DNA from: Pseudobdellovibrio sp.
GTDB lineage: Bacteria > Bdellovibrionota > Bdellovibrionia > Bdellovibrionales > Bdellovibrionaceae
DNA: 16,244 bases
Direction: 5' to 3'
Assembly: GCA_025449725.1 (NCBI GenBank)
Contig: JANWIU010000063.1
Location: 1 to 16,244, forward strand
Of the stretch, positions 1 through 8,014 are shown in pieces. Numbering within the stretch: position 1 is the stretch's first letter; every line of letters starts with the position of its first letter. The translations under genes were made by a program, and so were the position numbers. The notes beneath the pieces are model-generated. The model had not been told where the DNA came from. It worked only from the letters and a program-made list of their open reading frames with translations, and did not search any database.

Positions 1-825
1 GATGTCACCGATGCGAACACCGGAGATTTTACCTACGTTTAAATAGACCTTTTCCCCTTGAAGAGCGGCGATGCGCCCTTCCCATGTAACAAGCTTCATG
101 GCGTCGACAAGCTTAGCGCTAAAATCAAGTAAAGCATCTTTAATCAGAATCTCTGTTAACTCGGTATTTTTAGCAAAAAAATTATCTGACGTGATATTTT
201 CCGGAACAACTGAATTCGGATCGCTGATCGTCACAGTTTTAACGGTGTTAAACAATTCCTGTTCGGAATGAATGTTAAAGAGCCTGGACTGAACGACGAT
301 CTCAAAAATAACTTGGCGGGTTTTCAATGAACTGGAATTATCAACTTTTGCCGGATCCTCATCTTGAAATCTCATGTCGATGATTCGCGGTTCAAGTAAC
401 GAACTGATCCCAACCTTGTTCGACGCGATACCAATAGCTTTTAAATCATAAACATTATTTTTTATATACTTAGTCAAATCGAGCTTCAGAACCGACGAAT
501 CAACCGCAATGAGTTCTCCGCTTTCATTCAGCGCATCCATAAAAGCCTCCTGGGCCCCTTTCAGAACCTCAGGAGAGCGCAAACCTTTTTTATCCAGGAT
601 CGGCAACACAACAACACGCTTTTTTAATTCTTGATCTTCATCACGCCTCTTAAAATCCTGGTCAACAATTGTTCGAGATAACGCTTTTTGCGGCGGTAAT
701 TGCGCAACTGCAGCCGGCTCTTCCGGAGGCGGTAAATTTTTATGATCGGTTTCGCCACTTCGGTTAGTGACTATAGCGCATGATGAAATACTGATCGCCA
801 AAAATACAATTAAAACCTTTTTCAT
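1..825 (-). CDS. Lipoprotein with FlgT/CsgG-like features, 3' end cut by the window
   Basis: Open minus-strand frame of 275 codons from ATG at 825 to the window edge, with no stop, so the C-terminus lies outside. The start has a GGGGG ribosome-binding site 4 nt upstream. The N-terminus MKKVLIVFLAISISSC is a lipoprotein signal peptide with lipobox I13-S14-S15-C16. A Pro/Ala-rich linker (about 29-45) follows, then a segment (about 64-110) beginning KRVVVLPILD that resembles the first strand of TolB/CsgG/FlgT-type periplasmic folds. Near the visible end, EGRIAALQGEKVYLNVGKIS followed by GVRIGD resembles the C-terminal repeat of flagellar assembly protein FlgT. I infer a periplasm-facing envelope lipoprotein; the exact family is not established. 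It follows dnaE by 60 nt in the same direction, and may be read from the dnaE operon or from its own weak promoter (TACAAT at 878-883). Confidence 0.8.
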   Translation of the reverse strand, partial: MKKVLIVFLAISISSCAIVTNRSGETDHKNLPPPEEPAAVAQLPPQKALSRTIVDQDFKRRDEDQELKKRVVVLPILDKKGLRSPEVLKGAQEAFMDALNESGELIAVDSSVLKLDLTKYIKNNVYDLKAIGIASNKVGISSLLEPRIIDMRFQDEDPAKVDNSSSLKTRQVIFEIVVQSRLFNIHSEQELFNTVKTVTISDPNSVVPENITSDNFFAKNTELTEILIKDALLDFSAKLVDAMKLVTWEGRIAALQGEKVYLNVGKISGVRIGDI

Positions 826-853
826 AATCCCCCTATGTTTCAGCGGGTTAAGT

Positions 854-870
854 GGCCGGCAAAGCAGGCC
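854..870 (-). terminator. Possible short hairpin between dnaE and the lipoprotein gene
   Basis: Seven-base arms (GGCCTGC / GCCGGCC on the minus strand) with one T-C mismatch and a TTT loop. No T-run follows on either strand, so it is not a standard intrinsic terminator. It could weakly separate dnaE from the downstream gene. If the lipoprotein gene uses the TACAAT at 878-883, the hairpin would instead sit at the 5' end of that mRNA. Confidence 0.25.
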
Positions 871-885
871 TGGCTAAATTGTACC

Positions 886-3800
886 TTAACTATTCACTTC
901 AATAAAGTCTGTTCGGCCAAAGAGCTGGTGAATTTCCTCGAAAAACTGATCAGAAATTTGAATTTGCTTAGGAGAGTCCGGCAAAACCTCAATGCTGTTT
1001 CCATCTATGTTCATAACCAGACGTACGTCGGTATTACCCTTATTGTTGTCTAATAACGAACTTAATCTTTCAAAATCACCGGCTTCTAATTTATCTAAAC
1101 GCATTGAGATTTTTTTGGTTTTTCTCAACACTTCATCAAAAGGTGCAAAGGTGTCCACAATAATTTTCGGATTACCCTCTTCGACTTCTAAGCCCCCGCC
1201 TACCAAAAGTGGTTTTTCCTCTTTCAGCAAATTAGAAAATTTCGCATACGTATCCGGAAATATGACCAGCTCAACTGAACCTGACAAGTCTTCGATTCGG
1301 CCAAAAGCCATTCTGGTTCCTTTTTTCGTGATCAACTCGCGGTATTCTGAAATGAGACCTGCAATGACAACTCTGATTTTATTTCTCGGTTCGCCCCATT
1401 TGGGTTTTTCGACCGGCTTGTCTGCAGCAACTTTTGTAAAGTATGCCGGCAAATCCGCCACTGTAGCTGTAGACCAAACTTTAGAAAAATTCTCAAAACC
1501 TTTCAGCGGATGATCACTTAAGTAAAACCCCAGAACTTCTTTTTCATTTGAAAGGGATTGCATTCTGGTCCAAACACTGACTTCCGGAAGAGTAACTTTT
1601 GTTTCTTCAGGAGTGCTCATTTCAAATAACGAAACCTGACCTACTTCTTTGTCTTTTTGTGATTCGACAGCACGGTCCAAAAACTGTGGATATCCGGTCA
1701 TCAACTGCGCGCGGTGATAGCCGAAATTATCAAACGCGCCGGCTTTAATCATATTTTCGATAACTTTTTTATTTACGCGCCTTAAGTCCACATTATTGAA
1801 AAACTCTTCGATGTCTTTGAATTTTTTCTCTGGCAATTTTTCGCGAGCTTCAAAAATAGCTTCAACGGCTGCTTGCCCGACGCCTTTGATCCCGCCCAAG
1901 CCGAAGTAAATTTCATCGCCTTTTACAGTAAATAAGTAATCAGAAAAATTAATATGCGGAGGGCGCACATTCAAGCCGCGCTTCTGGGCATCTTTGACGT
2001 ACTTAACAACTTTGTCTGTGTCTCCAACCTCTGTTGACAACAAAGCCGCAAAGAATTCTGCAGGGTAATAATGCTTAACCCACGCCGTTTGCGCCGTAAT
2101 AACTGAATAGGCTGCCGCATGCGATTTATTAAAACCGTAGTCGGCGAACTTGTACATGAGCTCAAAAAGCTCTTCTGATTTTTTTTGATCGTGACCACGC
2201 TCTACTGCGCCGTTAATGAACCGCACACGGTGCTGATCCATCTCTTCTTTGATCTTTTTACCCATTGCTCGACGGAGCATATCGGCTTCACCCAGGCTGT
2301 AACCTGAGATAATCGATGCAATACCCATTACTTGCTCTTGGTAAACCATAATTCCGTAGGTTTCTTCAAGAACCTGTTTGGTATCCGGCAATAAATATTC
2401 AACCGGGCTTTCGCCATGCTTACGTTTGGTAAAATCCGGTATGTTTGCCATTGGACCCGGACGGTACAAAGATGTAATCGCAGTAATATCAGCGAAGCTG
2501 GAAGGTTTAATTTTTCGGGTGGCATCAGTGATGCCTTCACCCTCGAACTGAAAGACTCCGGCGGTGTCTCCGCGGGAAAGTAATTCATAAATTTTTGAAT
2601 CGTTAATATTAATATCAGGTTCACGAATGTGAACGCCGCGGTTCTTCTCTACAATCTTTAAGGCCTGATTGATATGAGTAAGAGTTTTTAATCCTAAGAA
2701 GTCGAATTTAATTAATCCGATCTTCTCTGCATGCTTCATGTCGTACTGAACAACATTTTCTGCATCATCATCGCCTTTGTACATCGGCGCATGATCTGTT
2801 AATCGGCCGTCCGCGATGATGACACCGGCCGCATGGATACCGGCATGACGAACCATACCCTCAACTTTTAATGCCAATCCAACCAGGGTTTCAATCGTTG
2901 GATTTAGCTCCATCATTTCTTTTATCTTAGGCTCTGTCTCAAGCGATTCGGTTAGTGTGATTCCTAACTTGTCGGGAATCAGTTTTGAAACCACGTCGGT
3001 TTCCGCAAATGTCATCCCCAAAACTCGGCCCACATCTTTTAACGCTGCACGAGTTTGCAGTTTACCGTATGTAATGATTTGCGAAACCGATTCAGAACCG
3101 TATTTTTTGGTGACATACTGAATGACTTCCTGACGGCGATCCTGACAGAAATCGATATCAAAGTCCGGCATGGAAACACGTTCAGGATTAAGAAAGCGCT
3201 CAAAGAGAAGAAAGTTCGGAAGCGGATCCAGATCCGTAATTCTTAAGCTGTAGGCCACAAGAGAGCCGGCGCCGGAGCCCCGCCCGGGACCAACCGGAAT
3301 ATCATTAGATTTAGCCCAGTTAATAAAGTCTTGAACGATTAAAAAATAACCGTTAAAGCCCATGCGATCAATGATACCAAGTTCATAGGCTAAACGCTTT
3401 TCGTAATCAGCACGCTTTTCAGTTGTTACTTCTGTGCCGTGAGCTCTCATTTCATCAAAGCGCTGTTCTAGACCAATCTTTGAACGATCTGAAATTTCTT
3501 CGCCAACAGTCCGGCCTTCAGTTGTTGGAAAACTCGGAAGATGATAAATGGCTTTTCCTTTATCATCTTTCAATTTGAATTTAACATCGCAACGTTCAGC
3601 GATTTCCAGCGTGTTAGAAATCGCTTCAGGAATATCTTTGAAGAGTGCATGCATTTTTTCTGCAGACTTAAAATAGAATTCCGAACTCCCTAATTTAGAA
3701 CGGGTTTCATCAGAAAGCGTTTTGTTTGATCCAATACAAACTAGAACTTCCTGCGCAATTTGATCATCCGCAGTTAAGTAGTGAACATCATTTGTAGCCA

Positions 3801-4416
3801 CAACAGGCGCATGAATAATTTTAGAGGCTTCCAGAATAAATTTATTAATGGAATCCCACTCAGGTCGAGTGCGGCACATTTCAAGATAAAGGCGGTCTCC
3901 GAAAAGCTCCTTTAGTTCTCTTAGCCGTTTCAGGGCGGCATCGCCACCCTCTTTCATAAAAATATCCGCTAATTCGCCGCGAAAGCCGCCGGTAAGGCAA
4001 ATAAGATCAGAGCTGTACTCTTTCAAGCATTCATTATCGATGCGAGGCTTATAATAGAAACCCTGCTGGTACCCAACTGAACTTAGTCGGCAAAGGTTCT
4101 GATAACCATTAAAAGACTGAGCGAGAAGCACCAATCTTCGCGGACCCAAAGCCATCTCAGAATACTTTTGATTCGGATCTTGTTTTTTTTCGTGGCGGGA
4201 CCCCGGAGTTACATAAGCATCAAAGCCAATAATCGGTTTTACGTTTTTATCTTTGCAGGCAAAGTAAAATTCTATCGCCCCGAACATGTTGCCGTTATCG
4301 GTTAGCGCTGCAGCCGGCATATTGAATTCGGCTGCCTTCTTCGCGATGGCCTTTACCCGGCAAGCGGCTTCAAGAAGCGAATACTCAGAATGCGTATGTA
4401 AGTGAACAAAACTCAA
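886..4416 (-). CDS. dnaE: DNA polymerase III subunit alpha
   Basis: Catalytic subunit of the replicative polymerase; 1176 aa, the usual size for Gram-negative DnaE. Domains in order: PHP (about 1-270, starting FVHLHTHSEYSLLE), C-family polymerase palm and fingers (about 280-800), tandem HhH (about 838-890, FGLGGIKGVGQAA), a QVSLF clamp-binding motif at 927-931, and an OB fold (about 1013-1085). The catalytic aspartates are visible: D418/D420 in MPDFDIDF and D572 in KFDFLGLKTL. The start is TTG at 4416, with GGGAG 6 nt upstream inside the last guaA codons. It is forced because the PHP motif begins at residue 3 and the guaA stop lies two codons upstream in the same frame. Third gene of guaB-guaA-dnaE. 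Several usual PHP metal-ligand positions are changed (N41 in TDNG, R94, G144), so PHP proofreading is doubtful. Confidence 0.98.
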   Translation of the reverse strand: MSFVHLHTHSEYSLLEAACRVKAIAKKAAEFNMPAAALTDNGNMFGAIEFYFACKDKNVKPIIGFDAYVTPGSRHEKKQDPNQKYSEMALGPRRLVLLAQSFNGYQNLCRLSSVGYQQGFYYKPRIDNECLKEYSSDLICLTGGFRGELADIFMKEGGDAALKRLRELKELFGDRLYLEMCRTRPEWDSINKFILEASKIIHAPVVATNDVHYLTADDQIAQEVLVCIGSNKTLSDETRSKLGSSEFYFKSAEKMHALFKDIPEAISNTLEIAERCDVKFKLKDDKGKAIYHLPSFPTTEGRTVGEEISDRSKIGLEQRFDEMRAHGTEVTTEKRADYEKRLAYELGIIDRMGFNGYFLIVQDFINWAKSNDIPVGPGRGSGAGSLVAYSLRITDLDPLPNFLLFERFLNPERVSMPDFDIDFCQDRRQEVIQYVTKKYGSESVSQIITYGKLQTRAALKDVGRVLGMTFAETDVVSKLIPDKLGITLTESLETEPKIKEMMELNPTIETLVGLALKVEGMVRHAGIHAAGVIIADGRLTDHAPMYKGDDDAENVVQYDMKHAEKIGLIKFDFLGLKTLTHINQALKIVEKNRGVHIREPDININDSKIYELLSRGDTAGVFQFEGEGITDATRKIKPSSFADITAITSLYRPGPMANIPDFTKRKHGESPVEYLLPDTKQVLEETYGIMVYQEQVMGIASIISGYSLGEADMLRRAMGKKIKEEMDQHRVRFINGAVERGHDQKKSEELFELMYKFADYGFNKSHAAAYSVITAQTAWVKHYYPAEFFAALLSTEVGDTDKVVKYVKDAQKRGLNVRPPHINFSDYLFTVKGDEIYFGLGGIKGVGQAAVEAIFEAREKLPEKKFKDIEEFFNNVDLRRVNKKVIENMIKAGAFDNFGYHRAQLMTGYPQFLDRAVESQKDKEVGQVSLFEMSTPEETKVTLPEVSVWTRMQSLSNEKEVLGFYLSDHPLKGFENFSKVWSTATVADLPAYFTKVAADKPVEKPKWGEPRNKIRVVIAGLISEYRELITKKGTRMAFGRIEDLSGSVELVIFPDTYAKFSNLLKEEKPLLVGGGLEVEEGNPKIIVDTFAPFDEVLRKTKKISMRLDKLEAGDFERLSSLLDNNKGNTDVRLVMNIDGNSIEVLPDSPKQIQISDQFFEEIHQLFGRTDFIEVNS

Positions 4417-4419
4417 AAG

Positions 4420-5967
4420 TTACTCCCACTCAATTGTGGCTGGCGGTTTACTTGTAATATCGTAAACAACCCTGTTTATTCCGCGCACCTGATTTGTGAT
4501 GGCGTTTGAAACCTTCTTCAGGAAAGCCGGTTCAAACTCGTACCAATCAGCAGTCATGCCGTCTAACGACGTAACGGCTCTTAAAGCCAGAACATTTTCA
4601 TAGGTTCTGCCATCACCTTGCACGCCAACCGTTTGTACGGGCAATAGCACACAAAACGCCTGCCAGATCTGATTATACAGATTATCTTCACGAAGCGATC
4701 TAATAAAAATATCATCAGCCTTTTGGATAATTTTAAGCTTATCTTTTGTTACGTCGCCGATAATTCTTATTGCTAAACCAGGGCCAGGAAAAGGATGGCG
4801 AGAAATCAACTCTTGCGCCAAACCCAGGTCGGCTCCCAGACGCCGGACTTCGTCCTTAAACAAATTTCGAACCGGCTCAACCAGTTTTAAGTTCATTTTT
4901 TCAGGAAGCCCACCCACATTGTGGTGCGATTTTATGGTAACGCTGCCGCCGACAGAAGAAATGCTTTCAATGACGTCAGGATACAATGTACCTTGCGCAA
5001 GAAATTTAATTTTATCTTTATGCTCTACCAATTCCCGCTGAATACTTTCATCGAACACTTCAATGAATAACTGACCGATCGCTTTACGTTTTTTCTCCGG
5101 GTCGGAAAGCCCTTGGAGTGCCGTTAAAAATTTTTCTTCGGCATCTATGCCTTTAACATTAAGACCGATCTTTTTGTAAGCCGCCAATACGTTTTCAAAT
5201 TCATTTAAGCGCAGCAATCCATTATTTACAAAAACGCAGTGAACACGATTGGCACCTAATACCTTAGTAAGCAAAGTCGCCACAACCGAAGAATCCACTC
5301 CGCCGCTTAAGGCGCAAAGTACGTGATCATCAGGCCCAACAGTATCTAAAACATATTTTTCTGCAGCTGAAAGAACTTGTTCATGCTTCCAAGACGGTTT
5401 GGCTTTACACCAGCCAGCGAAAAAATTTAAGAATTCCTTGCCATATTCCGAATGAGAGACTTCAGGATGATATTGCAAGCCCATAAAATTTTTAGAGATG
5501 AACCCTGCGATATGATCCTTAGTTTTCAATAACTCTTTTGAGTTTTCCGGAAGTTCTGAAACCACATCGCCATGACTCATCCAAATCTTATGTTTTGCAG
5601 GCCAGGTCATTCCCAGTTCTTGGTGAACAGATTGATTCCAGTTTATTTCTGTAAGCCCGTATTCGCGTGTATGGCCAGGACTTACTTTGCCACCCATTTG
5701 ATGCGCGATCAGTTGCATGCCGTAGCAGATTCCAAGCACAGGAGCTACCGTCAAAAGTTCGCTGACATTTCTTTCCGGACTATTTTTGTCATAAACGGAA
5801 TTGGGCCCGCCGCTTAAAATGATTCCATCAGGATTAAATTTCTTAATATTTTCCAGTGGCTCATTAAATCCTTTAATTTCTGTGTAATAACCTAATTCAC
5901 GCAAACGGCGCGCAATCAGCATCGTCACTTGAGAGCCAAAATCAAGGATGAGAAATCCGTTTTTCAA
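4420..5967 (-). CDS. guaA: GMP synthase (glutamine-hydrolysing)
   Basis: Converts XMP to GMP using glutamine and ATP, the last step of guanine nucleotide synthesis, in the cytoplasm. The 515 aa match the family length. The N-terminal class I glutamine amidotransferase has nucleophile C81 (GICYGMQ) with H167 and E169 (YHPEV). The ATP-pyrophosphatase domain has the P-loop SGGVDSS at 221-227. The C-terminal dimerisation domain carries HPFPGPGLAIR (391-401) and ends TIEWE. The start is TTG at 5967, because ILDFGSQ at residues 7-13 is needed for the amidotransferase and the first ATG lies past it (M16). guaB ends 2 nt upstream and dnaE starts 3 nt after the stop, so translation is probably coupled through the operon. 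The site upstream of the start is weak (GGA within TTGGAC). Confidence 0.98.
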   Translation of the reverse strand: MKNGFLILDFGSQVTMLIARRLRELGYYTEIKGFNEPLENIKKFNPDGIILSGGPNSVYDKNSPERNVSELLTVAPVLGICYGMQLIAHQMGGKVSPGHTREYGLTEINWNQSVHQELGMTWPAKHKIWMSHGDVVSELPENSKELLKTKDHIAGFISKNFMGLQYHPEVSHSEYGKEFLNFFAGWCKAKPSWKHEQVLSAAEKYVLDTVGPDDHVLCALSGGVDSSVVATLLTKVLGANRVHCVFVNNGLLRLNEFENVLAAYKKIGLNVKGIDAEEKFLTALQGLSDPEKKRKAIGQLFIEVFDESIQRELVEHKDKIKFLAQGTLYPDVIESISSVGGSVTIKSHHNVGGLPEKMNLKLVEPVRNLFKDEVRRLGADLGLAQELISRHPFPGPGLAIRIIGDVTKDKLKIIQKADDIFIRSLREDNLYNQIWQAFCVLLPVQTVGVQGDGRTYENVLALRAVTSLDGMTADWYEFEPAFLKKVSNAITNQVRGINRVVYDITSKPPATIEWE

Positions 5968-5969
5968 AT

Positions 5970-7430
5970 TTAGTCCAATCTGTAGTTAGGAGCTTCTTTA
6001 GTAATACTCACGTCATGAACGTGAGATTCCCTCAAGCCCTGGCCGGTAATCTGAACAAACTTGGCCTTCGCCTGAAGCTCTTCAATATTTTTGGCGCCGA
6101 TATAACCCATTCCAGATTTTAATCCGCCAATCAGTTGATGAATGATTCCGCTGGCGTTTCCTTTATACGGAACGCGGCCTTCAATACCTTCCGGTACCAG
6201 TTTGTCCATGTCGTAAGTGTCCATTTGACCGTAACGGTCTTTTGAACCTTGTTCCATGGCGCCTAAAGAACCCATTCCGCGGTACATTTTGTATGTGCGG
6301 CCTTGATATAAAATCGTTTCGCCCGGAGACTCATCCGCCCCGGCCAATAAGTTACCGATCATAACGGTGTTAGCGCCAAGAGCGAGAGCCTTTGTGATAT
6401 CTCCCGAATACTTAATACCGCCGTCAGCGATAATAGTTTTTCCGTGCTTCTTAGCCACTTTAGAACAATTCATAACGGCATGAATTTGCGGAACGCCCAC
6501 ACCGGCCACGATTCGGGTTGTGCAGATACTTCCAGGGCCCACGCCAACTTTGACGACGTCCGCACCCTTGCCAATTAAAGCTTCTGTTGCTTCTTCCGTC
6601 ACAACATTACCGCCGACAATAACGACGTCCTTACTTTTTGAACGCGCATGCGCCACCATGTTCAAGACATTTTGCGAATGCCCGTGAGCTGTGTCGACAC
6701 AAAGTACATCTACTCCGGCAGCCAACAGTGCATCCACGCGTTCCGCGGATTCGGCTCCGACACCAACGGCAGCGCCTACGACTAGCCGGCGGCGCTCGTC
6801 TTTTGTAGATCCGGGATAGCTTTCTGATTTTTCGATATCTTTAATGGTAATGAGGCCTCGTAAAAATCCTTCTTTATCGACGATTGGAAGTTTTTCGATC
6901 CTGTGTTTTTGAAGAATTTTTTTGGCTTGCTCTAAAGTTGTTCCTTGTTCTCCGGTGACTAAATTTTCTTTCGTCATTAAATTTCTAATTGGCTGATTTA
7001 CATTTGTTTCAAATCGCAAATCACGGTTGGTAAGAATTCCTACAAGTTTACCTTGAACGGTAATCGGCACTCCGCTGATCGAATACTTACTCATGATCTG
7101 CAAGGCCTCGCTGACGTAATGGTCAGGCGACAAAGTGATCGGGTCCTGAATCATTCCACTTTCGTATTTTTTTACTTTTTCAACTTCAAAAGCCTGACGT
7201 TCAATCGTCATATTTTTATGAATAATTCCCAGACCACCGTTTTGCGCCATAATACGCGCAATTTTGTGTTCCGTAACAGTGTCCATCGCTGCAGACAATA
7301 TCGGAGAGTTTAAATATATATTTTTTGCGAAGTGCGTGCGTGGAATTACATCCGTAGGCACGATTTCAGAAAACTGAGGAACCAGCAAAATATCATCAAA
7401 AGTCAGTGCTAATTCAAAGTTAGAATTCAC
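5970..7430 (-). CDS. guaB: IMP dehydrogenase
   Basis: Oxidises IMP to XMP with NAD+, the rate-limiting step towards guanine nucleotides. It is 486 aa, typical of the bacterial enzyme. The TIM barrel is interrupted by two CBS domains (about 95-150 and 155-205), which in this family sense purine nucleotides. Visible motifs are ALTFDDILL at 8-16, catalytic C303 in GPGSICTTR, the IMP-binding IADGGI at 334-339, YRGMGSLGAM at 383-392 and the mobile-flap Arg-Tyr pair R399/Y400. The start is GTG at 7430 with GGGGG about 7 nt upstream; it is forced because the conserved N-terminal motif starts at residue 8. First gene of guaB-guaA-dnaE. It lies 47 nt after the gamma-carbonic-anhydrase-like gene, so it may have its own promoter or be read from upstream. 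Confidence 0.98.
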   Translation of the reverse strand: MNSNFELALTFDDILLVPQFSEIVPTDVIPRTHFAKNIYLNSPILSAAMDTVTEHKIARIMAQNGGLGIIHKNMTIERQAFEVEKVKKYESGMIQDPITLSPDHYVSEALQIMSKYSISGVPITVQGKLVGILTNRDLRFETNVNQPIRNLMTKENLVTGEQGTTLEQAKKILQKHRIEKLPIVDKEGFLRGLITIKDIEKSESYPGSTKDERRRLVVGAAVGVGAESAERVDALLAAGVDVLCVDTAHGHSQNVLNMVAHARSKSKDVVIVGGNVVTEEATEALIGKGADVVKVGVGPGSICTTRIVAGVGVPQIHAVMNCSKVAKKHGKTIIADGGIKYSGDITKALALGANTVMIGNLLAGADESPGETILYQGRTYKMYRGMGSLGAMEQGSKDRYGQMDTYDMDKLVPEGIEGRVPYKGNASGIIHQLIGGLKSGMGYIGAKNIEELQAKAKFVQITGQGLRESHVHDVSITKEAPNYRLD

Positions 7431-7469
7431 TAAATACCCCCTCTAAAATGGCGAAACAAATCAAAAAAA

Positions 7470-7475
7470 ATTGTA
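7470..7475 (-). promoter_or_regulatory. Possible -10 element for guaB
   Basis: On the minus strand TACAAT is followed by a T-run, then an AGAGGGGG ribosome-binding site and the guaB GTG. A start site near 7463 would give a leader of about 32 nt. The -35 position (around 7493-7498, TATAAA) matches poorly, so this is a weak call. Transcription from the upstream gene is the alternative. Confidence 0.25.
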
Positions 7476-7477
7476 GC

Positions 7478-7984
7478 CTATTTGTACCAGGTTTTATAGA
7501 GAAGATAGTTGTCGGCTGACTGTTCCAAAAATTTAAGCTCGGCTTCGTTTAATGGCCGTTTTGCAACTGCCGGTCTACCGACAATCAACGATCCCGGAGG
7601 AAAGGATTTTCCTTCGGTTACCAGGCTTCCAGCCCCGACAACACAGCGATCACCGATAATAGCTCCATCCATAACGACTGAACCCATTCCAATTAAACAA
7701 CTGTTGCCTATTTTGCAGCCATGAAGAATGACATTATGGCCGATAGTCACCCGGTCGCCCACTTCGCAGGCATGAACACCATAAGTGCCGTGAAGAACGC
7801 TTCCATCTTGAATGTTGGTTTCTTTGCCAATGGTAATCGGCATAACGTCGCCTCTTAAGGTCGAGTTAAACCAAACAGAAGCGCCGTCTGCGATTTTTAC
7901 ATCGCCAATGATTTTTGCGCCGTCGGCAATAAAGACATCTTTTCCTAAGGTCGGTTTAAAACCACGGGCCTCGATTAACGACAT
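7478..7984 (-). CDS. Gamma-carbonic anhydrase family protein (YrdA/PaaY-like)
   Basis: The 168 aa are largely hexapeptide repeats forming a left-handed beta helix, such as the IGDVKIADGASVWF stretch, with a C-terminal helix after about residue 145. The three zinc-ligand histidines of the gamma carbonic anhydrase family are present: H65 (SVLHGT), H83 (TIGHN) and H88 (ILHGC). The R44/D46 pair and Q59 of this family are also seen. Members are trimeric cytoplasmic metalloproteins; some hydrate CO2, and many, such as YrdA, have no settled activity, so the substrate is uncertain. The start is ATG at 7984 with AGG about 9-10 nt upstream. It lies 27 nt after the DUF151 gene and 47 nt before guaB, all in one direction, so it is likely co-transcribed. 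Confidence 0.93.
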   Translation of the reverse strand: MSLIEARGFKPTLGKDVFIADGAKIIGDVKIADGASVWFNSTLRGDVMPITIGKETNIQDGSVLHGTYGVHACEVGDRVTIGHNVILHGCKIGNSCLIGMGSVVMDGAIIGDRCVVGAGSLVTEGKSFPPGSLIVGRPAVAKRPLNEAELKFLEQSADNYLLYKTWYK

Positions 7985-8000
7985 ATATAACCTGCACTTT

Positions 8001-8014
8001 TAGCTAAGTAGCTA
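8001..8014. repeat. Small inverted repeat TAGCTA-AG-TAGCTA
   Basis: Two copies of the self-complementary hexamer TAGCTA are separated by 2 nt. Together they form a 14-nt near-perfect palindrome (and also a direct repeat) that includes the stop codon of the DUF151 gene. There is no T-run, so it is not a standard terminator. It could be a small mRNA hairpin, a protein-binding site, or chance. Confidence 0.4.

Noticed and set aside
992..1513. Plus-strand open frame of 173 codons inside dnaE
   Set aside because: Antisense to conserved DnaE sequence, with the Ser/Pro/Leu-rich composition typical of shadow frames.
7463..7470. T-run after the carbonic-anhydrase-like gene as an intrinsic terminator
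   Set aside because: Eight T occur on the minus strand, but no stable stem precedes them.
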